From the NCBI RefSeq assembly GCF_963583255.1, contig NC_084806.1, positions 20,626,317 to 20,690,316 of the forward strand: a DNA stretch of 64,000 bases, in the 5' to 3' direction. The notes under the pieces were generated by a model. The model worked only from the letters and a program-made list of their open reading frames with translations. It searched no databases and had not been told where the DNA came from. Positions within the stretch are counted from its first letter, which is position 1; each line of letters begins with the position of its first letter. This DNA is from Pyrus communis (Eukaryota; Streptophyta; Magnoliopsida; Rosales; Rosaceae). Shown piece by piece: positions 10,457 to 21,473 of the stretch. The position numbers and the translations under genes were made by a program.

Positions 10457-11809
10457 TGGTCCAAAACAACCCTTATTGCATAATCGGATGCATCACACAT
10501 TATCTCGGAAGGCATGCTCCAATCTGGTGGGACTATGATTGGTGTCGTGGTAAGCATCTCTTTGAGGTGCTTGAATGCCTTCTCACACTCCTTGTTGAAC
10601 TCAAAGGACACTTCTTGTTGTAGCAATCGGCAAAGGGGTTGTGCAATCTAGGAAAAATCCTTGATAAATCGCCTGTAGAATCCTGCATGTCTAAGAAAAG
10701 AACGAACCTCTTTCACCGAAGTAGGAGAGGGTAAGTAACGTACAAGATCTATTTTTGATTTATCCACTTCAATTCCTTTTCCAGAGATGATATGACCCAA
10801 AACTATGCCTTGCTTTACCATGAAATGACATTTTCCCCAATTTAAAACAAGGTTAGTTTCCATGCATCTTTTCAAGATTAAAGTGAGATTATGCAAACAA
10901 TCATTAAACGAGTCACCAAACACACTAAAATCATCCATGAATACCTCAATAATCTTCTCAACATAATCAGAAAATATACTTACCATGCATCTTTGAAAGG
11001 TGGCTGGTGCATTGCACAAACCAAATGGCACACGACGATAAGCAAAAGTACCAAATGGACAAGTAAAAGTGGTATTTTCTTGATCATCCGGAGCTATGAC
11101 AATTTGATTATACCCCAAATAACCATCAAGAAAACATTAAAAAGAATGACCGGCTAACCTTTCAAGCATTTGATGAATGAATGGCAAAGGGAAGTGATCT
11201 TGTGGTGGCATTTAGCTTCCTATAATCAATGCAAACTCTCCAACCTGTTTGGATGCGTGTAGGCACAAGCTCATTTTCTTAATTCTTCACCTCTATGACT
11301 CCCGACTTCTTTGGAACTACTTGGACTAGTGAAACCCAATAGCTATCCGAGATGGGATAGATCACGCCACAATCAAGGAGTTTGATAATCTCCTTCTTCA
11401 CGACTTCCATCATTGGAGGGTTGAGTTGGCATTCAGCTTCTCTAAATGGTTTAGCTCCCTCCTCCATGAGTATACGGTGCATGCATGTAGTAGGGCTTAT
11501 TCCCTTGATATCGGCCAAAGTCCACCCAATGGTTGTTTTGTGCTCCTTTAGAACTCTCACCAACTTGTCATTTTCTTGTGCCGTGAATGAGGAGGCTACA
11601 ATGACGGGCAATGTCTCTTGTTCGCCCAAGAAAACATACTTCAAGTGCTTTAGTAACGATTTAAGCTCATGGGTAGGTGGCTGTACTATGGAAGGAAGCA
11701 ACTTGTTAGTTGAAACTGGAATTGAAATTGGGATTGAGGACTTATAATTGAGCCTTGGCAATGACTCTAAGACAGCCACCACTTCAATTACATCATCACA
11801 AAGGGGCAC
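10457..11809 (-). pseudogene. E1 reverse transcriptase and preceding spacer
   Basis: On the minus strand the spacer (ESLPRLN, STNKLLPS, FLGEQETLPVI) leads into the RT N-terminus (GWTLADIKGISPTTCMHRI; MMEVVKKEIIKLLDCGVIYPISDS; VPKKSG) and then the palm and thumb ([34 protein letters not shown] at 10930-10941, [13 protein letters not shown]) and the connection ([19 protein letters not shown]). RT copies element RNA into DNA, and FMDD is the catalytic YxDD box. A TAA near 11136 replaces a codon of [10 protein letters not shown], and the frame is also broken near 11279. Part of the [13 protein letters not shown] region between them is poorly preserved. Confidence 0.9.
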
Positions 11810-12618
11810 GGCATGGAATTCCAGATTGGTGCTGCCATTTGATTTGTCAATTCTAATCCACTTGTAATGACCGTTTCAAGTGCATCCTCATGTAATTGTT
11901 CAAGATGTTCCTGCGCCAATGAATCAAAGGTATCAATAGAGAAACATGAATGATCATCAGTAGGAAATCTCATGGTTTCAGAAATATTAAAATCAATAAC
12001 TTCCCCATTAAATTCCATCGTTAAAGTCCCTTTAAACACATTGATCTTGGTGCGGGCTGTCTTCATGAATGGCCTCCTAAGAAGGAGCGGCAAGGATGTG
12101 GAATGGTTGGTTTCTTCCATCTTAAGAACATAGAAATCCCTCGGGAATATCAAGTTATTAACCTGCACTAAAACATCTTCCAAAACTCCCTTTGGATAGG
12201 CATTAGATCGATCGGCCAATTGAATAATCACGCCATCGTTTTTCAATTCTCCTAGGTTCATGGATGCATAAATAGAGTATGGCATGACGTTAATTGTAGC
12301 TCCTAAGTCTAACATAGCTTGTTCAAACTTAGTTTGGCCAATCATGCAAGGGATTGTAAAGCTACCTGGATCTTTGCACTTTGGAGGTAACTTTCTTTGT
12401 AAAACAGCGAAAACGTTTTCACTTACCCTTACCACCTCTTTATTCGAAACCCTCTTCCTTGTGGTGCAAAGTTCCTTCAAGAATTTGGCATATTTGGGAA
12501 CTTGTTTGATGGCATCGAGGAGCGGATATATTGACTTGTACCTTCCTAAACGTCTCAAGAATGTCTTTGTCATTCTCCTCTTTGTTTGCTTGCATAAATC
12601 TGCCAGGGAAAGGAACAT
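11788..12618 (-). pseudogene. E1 aspartic protease
   Basis: The minus-strand open stretch of 276 codons contains YPLLDAIKQVPKYAKFLKEL, then the protease: SFTIPCMIGQTKFEQAMLDLGA with the catalytic Asp codon at 12307-12309, NVMPYSIYASMNLGEL, VIIQLADRS, and the flap and C-terminal part ending LLLRRPFMKTARTKINV. DLGA in place of the usual DTGA/DSGA is normal for Athila elements. GRPF has become RRPF. The enzyme would cut the Gag-Pol precursor. The gag frame upstream is shifted relative to it near 12540, and the downstream frame is lost near 11800. Confidence 0.9.
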
Positions 12619-13353
12619 TGGGTGGAATAGGGTTAGAATTAATGGAATTTGAACCCAACTTACATATATTGACCGAATTAGATGAATTGGATGAATTGAG
12701 GTCCCTTAGTGGCTGTGGCAAGGGTGTTTCTACCCTTGCCGTGGCTGCACTTTGTCCCTCTTCTTCCAATTGCAGCTTTTCATCTTCTTTTGGGCTTGAT
12801 TTGGATGGTTTTGGATTAGTGCCAACTTCTTTTCCACTTCTCAATGTGATTGCTTTGGCAGATTCGAATCCTCCCTTTGGATTGAAAATGGTTGAACTAG
12901 GGAATTTGCCTTGGTCTTGGAATTGTCCTACAAACTCCGATATCTGCCCAATTTGTTTCTCCAAGTGGTCCACCCTTTTGTCTTGATTTTGCATCGCTTT
13001 GTTTTGATTCTCTTGCCCCTGAGACAAATTGGTAAGTAACTTAATAAGTGTATCATTGTCCAAAGACGTACCTGGATTGTTTTGGGTAGCTTGTGTTTGG
13101 GCTTGATTTGGTGCATATGGCTTGGTATAGAAACCCGGGGGTTGTTGCCTAAATCCTCCTTGTTGTTGAGGTTGTTGAGGGAACTCTACTTAAAATTTGG
13201 GTGATCTCTCCAACCCGGATTGTATGTGTTGGAATATGGATCATGTCGTGGATGATTTTGGCTTGGAAATCCAATAGCATTTGCACTCTCCCATCCCCCA
13301 TTCTCAATCAATTGAGGGCACTTTTCAGAAGGGTGTCCTTGGATAGAACATAC
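12440..13353 (-). pseudogene. E1 gag, C-terminal region after the zinc knuckle
   Basis: On the minus strand, 13353 downward gives the second half of the zinc knuckle (CSIQGHPSEKCPQL), then NTYNPGWRDHPNFK and a stop near 13188 with a small frameshift. Next comes a Gln/Pro-rich linker and a charged, coiled-coil-like stretch (NQNKAMQNQDKRVDHLEKQI, GQISEFVGQFQDQG) followed by FNPKGGFESAKAITLRSGKE. The frame at 12440-13063 is 207 codons long and shifts out near 12540 within KVQVNIPLLDAIK. Gag forms the virus-like particle and packages RNA. The first Cys of the knuckle is on the far side of the solo LTR at 13359. Confidence 0.85.
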
Positions 13354-13358
13354 GCCAC

Positions 13359-15342
13359 TAATGTGATAAATAATAGCACTCAAATTAAACCCTCTTTTTG
13401 ACAATTGTAGTATAGATATAAGTAGGGATCGTTCTAGGCCGGGGATTAGGAGGGATTGCTAATCTAATAAAAATTGACTCAAGGATACAAAAATATGCTT
13501 AAAAACACTTAAACAAACTCAAAGACTCTTAACTAAACTTATATGACTCAAAACAAATTCAAAAGACTCAAAACAATGCAAAACAATAAAAAATACTCAA
13601 TTTAGACTCTAAGACTTAATTTGGACGAAAATAGAATTGGTTTTGACTCAAAAGACTCAAAAACACACTTTTAGACAGATTTGAAACAAGTAAGTAAAAG
13701 GGATTGGGTTTTGGACGAATTTAAGAGAAAAACAAGTAACTAAAAGACTTAAAAGAGATTTGGACGAATTTGTGAAACCCAATGGATGATTAGATAGCTA
13801 GAGGATACTTTTCCACACATGATATATTCAAACACAAATTGATTTCCAGTTGCTTTTCCGATAAACCATGAACCTCGACACCCCAGATTAACCATGACAC
13901 CATACGACAACCCAAAGCATTCTTTTGAAGCACTTGTAACTATGACATCATGATACTCATGCTAGGAATTTACTTAACATGATTGTGAAAACAACCTTAA
14001 CTACTTGTGAATATAAGTTTGTGACGATTATGTGAAACTCCCTTATATTCTAGCACCAAATTCAAGCATGCAAATTAAGTAGGCCTCCCTAATCAACATA
14101 CAAAAATAAGTTATCCATCAAACGGTTAAGTAAATTGCATTCACGATTTATGAAATCACAACTGGACTTAATCAGTTCATATCATAAATATAATCATGGT
14201 TTCAAAGCCTCCCCTAGCTAAAACGAGCTTAGCCTCTCATGTTCACAACAAAACAAAGGAAAATTGAATTAAACTTTGAAAACAAAAGATAGATTACACC
14301 TAAAAACGTTCCAACACTCCAACTTGAATGCACAAACGTCCAAGGCTTCTTCTTCTTCAATTCTTCCTTGCAAGGCTACGGCACAAGAGGTCTAGGGTGA
14401 TATTTGGATAGATTTCTGGGTTGTGAATGGATTTAGGTTGGTAGGTGGTGCGGCAAAGGTTGGGGATGGTGTATGGATGTTTGGGTGAACGTATGGAAGT
14501 AGGAGAGTGGTGGAAGAAAGGTTGAAGGCTGCGGCAAAGAGACTTGTTTCTATGAATGATGGCAAATTGTGTGTGAGAGTGATTAGGGTTCAATGAGGGG
14601 TGCGGCTTTGGTATTTATTTGAGAGAAAGAATCCCAAGGTTTATAACATAGTTTAGGAAAGGATTTCACCCTAAATCCATAAGGAAAAGGAGATATGAAA
14701 TCAGAAATCAAAGGGAAGAAAGGAAAGGTTACTTGCGGCAAAGGTTTGAATGAAAAGGAATGTGATTTAATGCTGAATTTAGGCAAGGATTTGGGATAGA
14801 AAAGGTATGTAAGGTGTGGCTGGGATTGGGGTGAAAAGGAATGTGGTTTTATGACATAGAATAGGAAACAAGGACCTCCCTTGCACGGCAAGGAAGGGAA
14901 AGTCAATGGGGTGCACGGAAAGGATTGTTAGGTTGCAAGGAAGGCTTGGTTTGTGTCCTAAAATGCATAGGAGATTTCAATGTTGCTGAAACATGAGGTC
15001 TTTTAGGATTAGGAAAGGTTAAACCGAAATAGAAAACGTTGGCTTAACTTTCCTACTTCAAATAGGAAACCTTTTTTGACTAGGATTCCTCTTGTGATTA
15101 GGAATCCTCTTGTGATTAGGAATCCTAACACCTTTAGGTCTTCAATTTCGTCCATTCCTTTTGCTCCAAGCATATGCTATTCATTCCAAGTCCAATGTTG
15201 CTCCAAAATGCACATTTTTGCTTCCTTAGCCATATGAACCTAAAAACACACGAAAATAGCTTAAACTACTAAAATAACTATGAACTAACAACATAAATGT
15301 TCGAAAACAAGCTAACTAAGTCGCCTAAATATGCTCCTATCA
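13359..15342 (-). repeat. solo LTR, subfamily B, 1984 bp, with perfect TSD
   Basis: On the plus strand it begins TAATGTGATAAATAATAGC (canonical TGATGTGATAAATAATAGC, with the terminal TG changed to TA) and ends ATATGCTCCTATCA. Flanks are GCCAC at 13354-13358 and 15343-15347. It inserted on the codons of the first Cys-Gly of the gag zinc knuckle (reverse complement TGTGGC). Short Pro- and Phe-rich frames at 14357-14906 are LTR sequence. GATTAGGAATCCT-type repeats lie at about 15045-15130. Confidence 0.92.
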
Positions 15343-15347
15343 GCCAC

Positions 15348-16073
15348 ATGCACTTGGTCCTTGTATCCTCATTCCTTCGGCCATCTGAGACAAAATAGAA
15401 GTAAGATTAGCTAATTGAGATTAAATGTCGGATGTGGAACTTACCTCAAGGACTTGCTGCTATAGGCGGTCTCTTTGCCCAATTCGTTTGTATTGTTGTG
15501 CATTTAAAGCACGATTTGCAATTAGGATCTTGGCTGCCATAGGAGTTTTGTCCACCAATGCACCTCCCGCTGAAGCATCGAGCATTTGCCCTTCAATTGG
15601 AAGAAGGCCTTCATAGAAATATTGAAGTAAAAGCTCCTTCTTCGTTTGGTGTTGAGGACATGATGCGACAAGGACTTTAAAACGCTCATAGTACACTGGA
15701 AAAGACTCTCTTTGGCTTTGTTGGATTCCACTAATTTTCTTCCTCAAGAGAATGACTCTTGAAGTAGGGAAGAATTTCTCTAGAAACGCTCTCTTCATGC
15801 TCTCCCAAGAAGTGACAGTTCCGGGTGCTAATTCGTATCTTTAGCCTTTTCCAATAGAGAGAATGGAAAGGCCTTCATCTTCAAAATATTGCTATCAATA
15901 TTAGTTGGAGTCATGCTTGAACACCACAAACTCTTTTAAATGCTTGGTTGGATCCTCCATGGACAGCCCATGGAACTTTGGGATGTGGTGCAACAAACTA
16001 GACTTCAATTCAAACTCATCGGTCTTATCTTGAGCTGCCCTAGGGTATTGGATGCATAATGGTGTGGCATTGT
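15348..16073 (-). pseudogene. E1 gag, central Retrotrans_gag domain
   Basis: Minus-strand sequence gives LCIQYPRAAQDKTDEFELKS, SLLHHIPKFHGLSMEDPTKH, LKEF, then after a damaged stretch MKRAFLEKFFPTSRVILLRK, ISGIQQSQRESFPVYYERFK, LLQYFYEGLLPIEGQMLDAS and NRALNAQQY. This is the Retrotrans_gag capsid domain. Near 15840 the WLYELAP block is lost by a small deletion and frameshift compared with E3. It keeps a SNINxxILKMKAF stretch that E3 lacks. It is bounded by solo LTRs at both ends. Confidence 0.85.
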
Positions 16074-18297
16074 TGATGCGAAATAAATAAGCACATAAAT
16101 TAAAACCCTCTTTTGACAATTGTAGTAAAGATGCAAGTAGGGATCGTTCTAAACCGGGGATTAGGAGGGATTACTAAATCACTTGGAAACTGACTCAAAA
16201 ACGTAAAACAAACGTTAAAAACACTAAACTAGACTCAAAGAATGCAAAACACTTATAAACACAAACTAAGACACTTTCTAACTAAATTAGACACTAAAGT
16301 AAAGGGGGATTGAGGTTTTGACGAAATTAAACTAAATGCACAGATTGTAATTTAAAGGCAGAATGTAAATATGAATGTGATGAAAATATGGATGGAATGC
16401 TAGCTAGAAGGTTCTTCTCCACACATGTCACACTTGCATACAATTTGATTTTCAATTGGTCTTTCTATGAATTATGAAACTCAACACCCCGGGCTAATTA
16501 GGTCCGCTTAAATTAACCGTCAAGTTTTCCTTAAGTTAATGAATTGGATGGGTTAGCGCAACGCAATTCAAAACATTCTCCAAAAGTCCTTTACGTGAAA
16601 GCACAATAAAGATACAATCAAAGATCATTAAGCATCATGAAAACTATAAGTGTTGACGAGGCATTCGTTACTATGATGAGCATGAAACTAGTGCCAAGAA
16701 TTCATTTAACGCGATTGTTTATAAGCAACCTCCACTACTTGTGAATATAAGTTCATAACTATTAGGTGAAATTCACTTATATTCTAGCGTCATATTCATG
16801 CATGAAAATTAAGCGTGCACTCTCAATAAACATACACAAATAAGTTATCAATCAAGCAGTTAAACAAATTGAATTCACCATTCATGAAATTCCAACCAAA
16901 AGTAATCAAATCATATTGCAAGCATAAACATGGTTTCGAATCACCCCCTAGCTAAATAGGGGTTTAGCCTCTCATGTTCACAAAAAGAGAAATACAATTG
17001 AATTTAAACATAACGAACAAATGATGGATTACACCTAAAACGCACAACGAATCCACTTGAATTTCTGCGCGTCCAAGCTCCTCTTTCTCCTTTCCTTATT
17101 GCGGCAGAGATGGTCTAGGGAATTTCTGGAGGTTTTTCTGATTTGGGGATGGATTTAGGGAGGTTGGGTGGTGCGGCAAGGTTGGTTGATGGTGTATGGA
17201 GGTGTGGTTGGTGTATGGAATGGTGGGGATGGCTGCGGCTGTAGGTTTTTGGGTGATGGGATGCACGGGCTAAGGTGGGAAATTAGGGTTATGGTGGCTA
17301 CGACTTTTAGTTTTGGGAGATGGAACGCACGGGTTATTTTGGGAGAGAATGGATGGGATGGTGGCTGCCTGAATTAGGGTGAATGATAGAATAATTTTTT
17401 TATGGTGAATGGCTGATTGAAAATATGAATGAATGGGCCCTTCTTTTGCGGCAAGAATGATTTTTATGTTTATTAGGGTGAATGGTAAATGGGGGCCACA
17501 GCTTTGTTGTAAAATATTATGGTAAATGGCTGATTAGTGTGTAGAATGAATCAGAGGGGGGGGGTGACGGCTTAGGGTGAATTATGGGTGTGAAGTTGGC
17601 TGCTAGGTTTTTGTGTGTGAAGGCCGAATAGAATGAATGGAAGAATAGAGAATAATGTGCGGCTAGGTTGTAAAAATGTGTAGGGTTTTAGAAAATAAAC
17701 CCTAGCTTATTAAAATTAAATTAAAGTTAATTTAAAGGCTGCTAGAATTAGGGAATTAAATCAGAAATTAAAGAGGGAATAATTAAAGGGTGCGGCTAGG
17801 GTTAGGTTAGGAGAGGGAAATAGGGTTTAATTGCACAACATTGGACAAAAGTGCCCCCCCTTGCACGGCAAGGGAAGGGAATTAGGGTTAAGGCACGGCA
17901 AGGTTGTGTAATTGGGCTAGGGCCTTGGTTTTGTGTCCTAAAGTGCCTACGAGGCCTTCAAAGTGGCTAGAAAATACGGACGTTTAAGTTTAGGAAAGGT
18001 TACCAAAACGGGAAACCTAGGGTTAACTGTCCTACTTCAAGTAGGAAACCTTGTTTGAGTAGGAATTCTCATTTCGGTAGGAATTCATCGTTGGAGTAGG
18101 AATTCATCGTTTCTTCAAGTCTTCAACTCGTTCATTCCTCTTTCGCTCCAAAAGACTCCAATTTGCATCTTCTTGCACACTTTGGCCTTATAATCTGAAA
18201 ATACACAAAAGTGGCCTTAAACACTAAAATAACTAAGTAAACACAACATAAATGCACGAGCACAAGCTAATTAAGTCGCATGAATATGCTCCTATCA
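16074..18297 (-). repeat. solo LTR, subfamily C, 2224 bp, with perfect TSD
   Basis: On the plus strand it begins TGATGCGAAATAAATAAGC and ends ATATGCTCCTATCA. Flanks are ATTGT at 16069-16073 and 18298-18302. Its outer parts align with B LTRs, but the middle (about 17080-17900) is richer in G and holds GTGCGGC/GGCTGCG words. It splits the gag of E1 at the FASxMDN codons. A Gly- and Trp-rich 69-codon frame at 17168-17377 is LTR sequence. Degenerate GTAGGAATTC repeats lie at 18050-18110. Confidence 0.92.
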
Positions 18298-18529
18298 ATT
18301 GTCTATTCTCGAGGCGAAAAGCTCTTTGATTGTACGATTGTCCTCTGCCATGACTTGTGCCTCTTCTTCCTCTCTTGCCGTGGGCTCCTCTTCCTCCTCA
18401 AAATCAGATTCCAAACTAGAACTTGGTGGGTTAAGTTCTGGCTCCTTCCTCTTCTTTCTCAAAGTGCGCTCAAAATCGTCATCAAAGTCCCAAGATGTTT
18501 GCACGAACAGGTTGAGAGCTACAAGTCAT
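18298..18529 (-). pseudogene. E1 gag, N-terminal part
   Basis: The start codon is at 18527-18529 (minus strand), reading MTCSSQPVRANIL as in the homologous gag of E3 (MTRSFQPIRANIL). One extra base near 18492 shifts the frame. Beyond it the sequence reads DFDDDFERTLRKKRKEPELN, an acidic run (DFEEEEEPTAREEEEAQ) and NRTIKELFAS. The C-subfamily solo LTR then interrupts it. The low-complexity acidic N-terminus is shared by all gag copies here. Confidence 0.8.
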
Positions 18530-18620
18530 AAACTAGTACCTACAAACAAGAAAAGAAAACAAGGTCAGCAACTAAAACAAAACATATGAAAAAGAAACAA
18601 CGGGGGATTAGCAAAGTTGC

Positions 18621-18641
18621 TAATCCTCGGCAATGGCGCCA
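18621..18641 (-). promoter_or_regulatory. tRNA-Asp primer-binding site of E1
   Basis: On the minus strand this reads TGGCGCCATTGCCGAGGATT. It is complementary to the 3' end of plant tRNA-Asp except for two changes from the E3 site (CGTT to CATT, GGGG to GAGG). It lies six bases inside the LTR end at 18648, as in E3 and EA. A short leader with gag start follows on its left. Confidence 0.9.
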
Positions 18642-18647
18642 AAAATT

Positions 18648-20341
18648 TGATGCGATAAATAATATCACTCAAACTAAACCCTGTTATTGACAATTGTAGT
18701 AAAGATGTAAGTAGGGATTGTTCTAGGCCGAGGATTAGGAGGGATTGCTAATCTAATGAAAACTGACTCAAAGATACAAAAATATGCTTAAAACAAACTC
18801 AAAAGACTCAAAACAACACAAAACAAAATCAAAGGACTCAAACTAGACTCTAGGACTTAATTTGGACAAAAATAGAATTGGTTTTGACTCAAAATACTCA
18901 AAAACACACAATAGGACAGATTTAACACAACAAATTAAAGGGGATTGGGTTTTTGACGAATTTAAGGTAAAAACAAGTAACTAAAAGACTTAAAGAAAGT
19001 TTGGACGAATTTGGGAAAAACTATGGATGATTAGCTAGCTAGAGGATTCTTTTCCACACATGATACATTTGAACACAAATTGATTTCCAGCTGCTTTTTC
19101 AATAAACCATGAACCTCAACACCCCAAATTAACCGTGACATCACTAATTAACCCTCAGATTTTCCTTTAGTTATTGGATTGGATGACATCATTCGACAAC
19201 CCAAAGTATTCTTCAAAAGTTCCCTACATGACATCATAATAGAGATACAATCAAAGATCATTACGTTCTATGAAAATCATAAGTATTGAAAAAGCATTCG
19301 TAACTATGACATCATGATACTCATGCTAGGAATTTAACTTAACATGACTGTGAAAACAATCTTAACTACTTGTGAATATAAGTTTGTAACGATTATGTGA
19401 AACTCCCTTATATTCTAGCACCCAATTCAAGCATGCAAATTAAGTAGGCCTCCCTAATCAACATACAAGAATAAGTTCTCAATCAAACGGTTAAGTAAAT
19501 TGCATTCACAATTTATGAAATCACAACTGGAATTAATCAATTCATATCACAAACATAATCATGGTTTCAAAGCCTCCCCTAGCTAAAATGGGTTTAGCCT
19601 CTTATGTTCACAACAAAACAAAGAAAACTTGAATTAAACATTGAAAACAAAAGATAGATTACACCTAAAAACGTTCCGACAATCCAACTTGAATGCAAAA
19701 ATGTCCAAGGCTTCTTCTTCGCTTCTTCTTCCTTGCTATGTTGCAACACAAAGGTTTAGGGATGATTTTGGATGTGTTTCTGGGTTAGGAGTGGATTTGG
19801 GTTGGTAAGGGAGTGCGGCAAAGTAGAGGAATGGTGTATGGATGTGTGGTTGAATGTATTTAAATATGGGAATGGTGTAAAAGTGAATGAAGGCTGCAGC
19901 AAAGGGTGGTGGTAAGGATGAAGGATGGCAGGTTGTGTATATGAGAGACTTAAAGTCAGAATCCAAAGGAAAAGGGAAGAAACATGCGGCAAAGAAGAAT
20001 AGGAAAGGGAATGTGTTTTAAGGCTGAAATTAGGTAAGGATTTAGGATAGAATAGGAATGTAAGGTGCGGCATTGGCTAGGGTTAAAAAGGAATGTGATC
20101 TTGGGACACAAAATAGGGAATAAGCACTCCCCTTGCACGACAAGGAAAGGAAAGGGCAAGGTGTGCCACGGCAAGGGTTAGAATGGTGCAAGGAAGGTTT
20201 AGTTTGTGTCCTAAAATGCATAAGAGACCTTCAATGTTGCTGGAACTTAGGCCTTTTAGGATTAGGAAAGGTCAAACCAAAATAGGAAACCTTGGCTTAA
20301 CTTTCCTACTTCAAGTAGGAATCCTTCTTTGATTAGGAATC
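18648..20341 (-). repeat. 5' LTR (subfamily B) of E1, cut by E2
   Basis: On the plus strand it begins TGATGCGATAAATAATATC next to the primer site and follows B LTRs to GATTAGGAATC at 20341. There the 3' LTR of E2 starts. About 260 bp of the U3 start should continue beyond the right end of E2, outside the window. The Phe/Pro/Leu-rich minus frames at 19736-20174 are LTR sequence. Confidence 0.85.
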
Positions 20342-21473
20342 TGATATGACAAATAATAGCACTCAAATTAAACCCTCTTTTTGACAATTGTAGTATAGAT
20401 ATAAGTAGGGATCGTTCTAGGCCGGGGATTAGGAGGGATTGCTAATCTAATGAAAATTGACTCAAAGATACAAAAATATGCTTAAAAACACTTAACCAAA
20501 CTCAAAGACTCTTAACTAAACTTATATGACTCAAAACAAACTTAAAAGACTCAAAACAACACAAAACAATCAAAAAGACTCAATTTAGTCTCTAGGACTT
20601 AATTTGGACGAAAATAGAATTGGTTTTGACTCAAAAGACTCAAAAACACACTATAGGACAAATTTGAAACAAGTAAAGGGGATTGGGTTTTGGACGAATT
20701 TAAGAGAAAAACAAGTAACTTAAAGACTTAACAGAGATTTGGACGAATTTGGGAAAACCAATAGATGATTAGATAGCTAGAGGATACTTTTCCACGCATG
20801 ATATATTCAAACACAAATTGATTTCCAGTTTCTTTTCCGATAAACCATGAACCTCAACACCCCAGATTAACCGTGACATCACTAATTAACCCTCAGATTT
20901 TCCTTAAGTTATTGGATTGGATGACATCATACGATAACCCAAAGCATTCTTCAAAAGTTCCCTACATGACATCATAATAGAGATACAATCAAAGATCATT
21001 ACGTTTAATGAACACTATGGAATGCACGACAACACTATGGAATGCACGACAAGGGTGCTTAGGTTGTAAGGAAGGCTTGGTTTGTGTCCTAAAATGCATA
21101 GGAGTCCTCAATGTTTCTGAAACATCAGGTCTTTTAGGATTAGAAAAGGTTAAACCAAAATAGGAAACCTTGGCTTAACTTTCCTACTTCAAGTAGGAAA
21201 CCTTCTTTGACTAGGATTCCTCCTTTGATTAGGAATCCTCTTGTGATTAGGAATCCTAACACCTTTAGATCTTCAAATTTGTCCATTCCTTTTGCTCCAA
21301 ACACATGCTATCCATTCTAAGTCCAATTTTGCTCCAAAATGCACCTTTTTGCTTCCTTAGCCATATGAACCTCAAAACACACGAAAATAGCTTAAAGTAC
21401 TAAAATAACTATGAACTAACAACATAAATGTACGAAAACGAGCCAACTAAGTCGCCTAAAAATACTCCTATCA
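20342..21473 (-). repeat. 3' LTR (subfamily B) of E2 with internal deletion
   Basis: On the plus strand it begins TGATATGACAAATAATAGC and ends AATACTCCTATCA, followed by the reverse complement of the polypurine tract. At 1132 bp it lacks about 850 bp relative to the intact B LTR. The deletion lies at about 21010 and is marked by an exact 20-bp tandem duplication. GATTAGGAATCCT repeats at 21190-21260 are retained. Confidence 0.88.
21011..21050. repeat. exact 20-bp tandem duplication at a deletion scar
   Basis: AACACTATGGAATGCACGAC occurs twice in a row, precisely where LTR sequence jumps from the CATTACGTTTAATGA block to the GCACGACAAGG block. The sequence suggests template slippage during end joining. 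Confidence 0.9.

Larger units (their letters stand above)
2690..20341 (-). mobile_element. E1: Athila-type LTR retrotransposon, broken and multiply interrupted
   Basis: This minus-strand element holds, right to left, a 5' LTR of subfamily B (18648-20341, cut by E2), a tRNA-Asp primer site (18621-18641), gag, protease, RT, RNase H, integrase, a 3' untranslated region and a truncated 3' LTR (2690-3625). It is interrupted by solo LTRs at 8525, 13359 and 16074 and by three LTR heads at 4152-6243. Every coding segment has stops or frameshifts. It appears to have inserted into the pol remnant of E0; the flank at 2685-2689 is CATCC, and the other TSD copy lies beyond the window. Confidence 0.8.

Noticed and set aside
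17168..17377. Glycine- and tryptophan-rich 69-codon frame
   Set aside because: It is the G-rich middle of the C-subfamily solo LTR and has no counterpart in other copies.
18299..18589. Serine-rich 96-codon plus-strand frame
   Set aside because: It is the antisense of the acidic gag N-terminus of E1.
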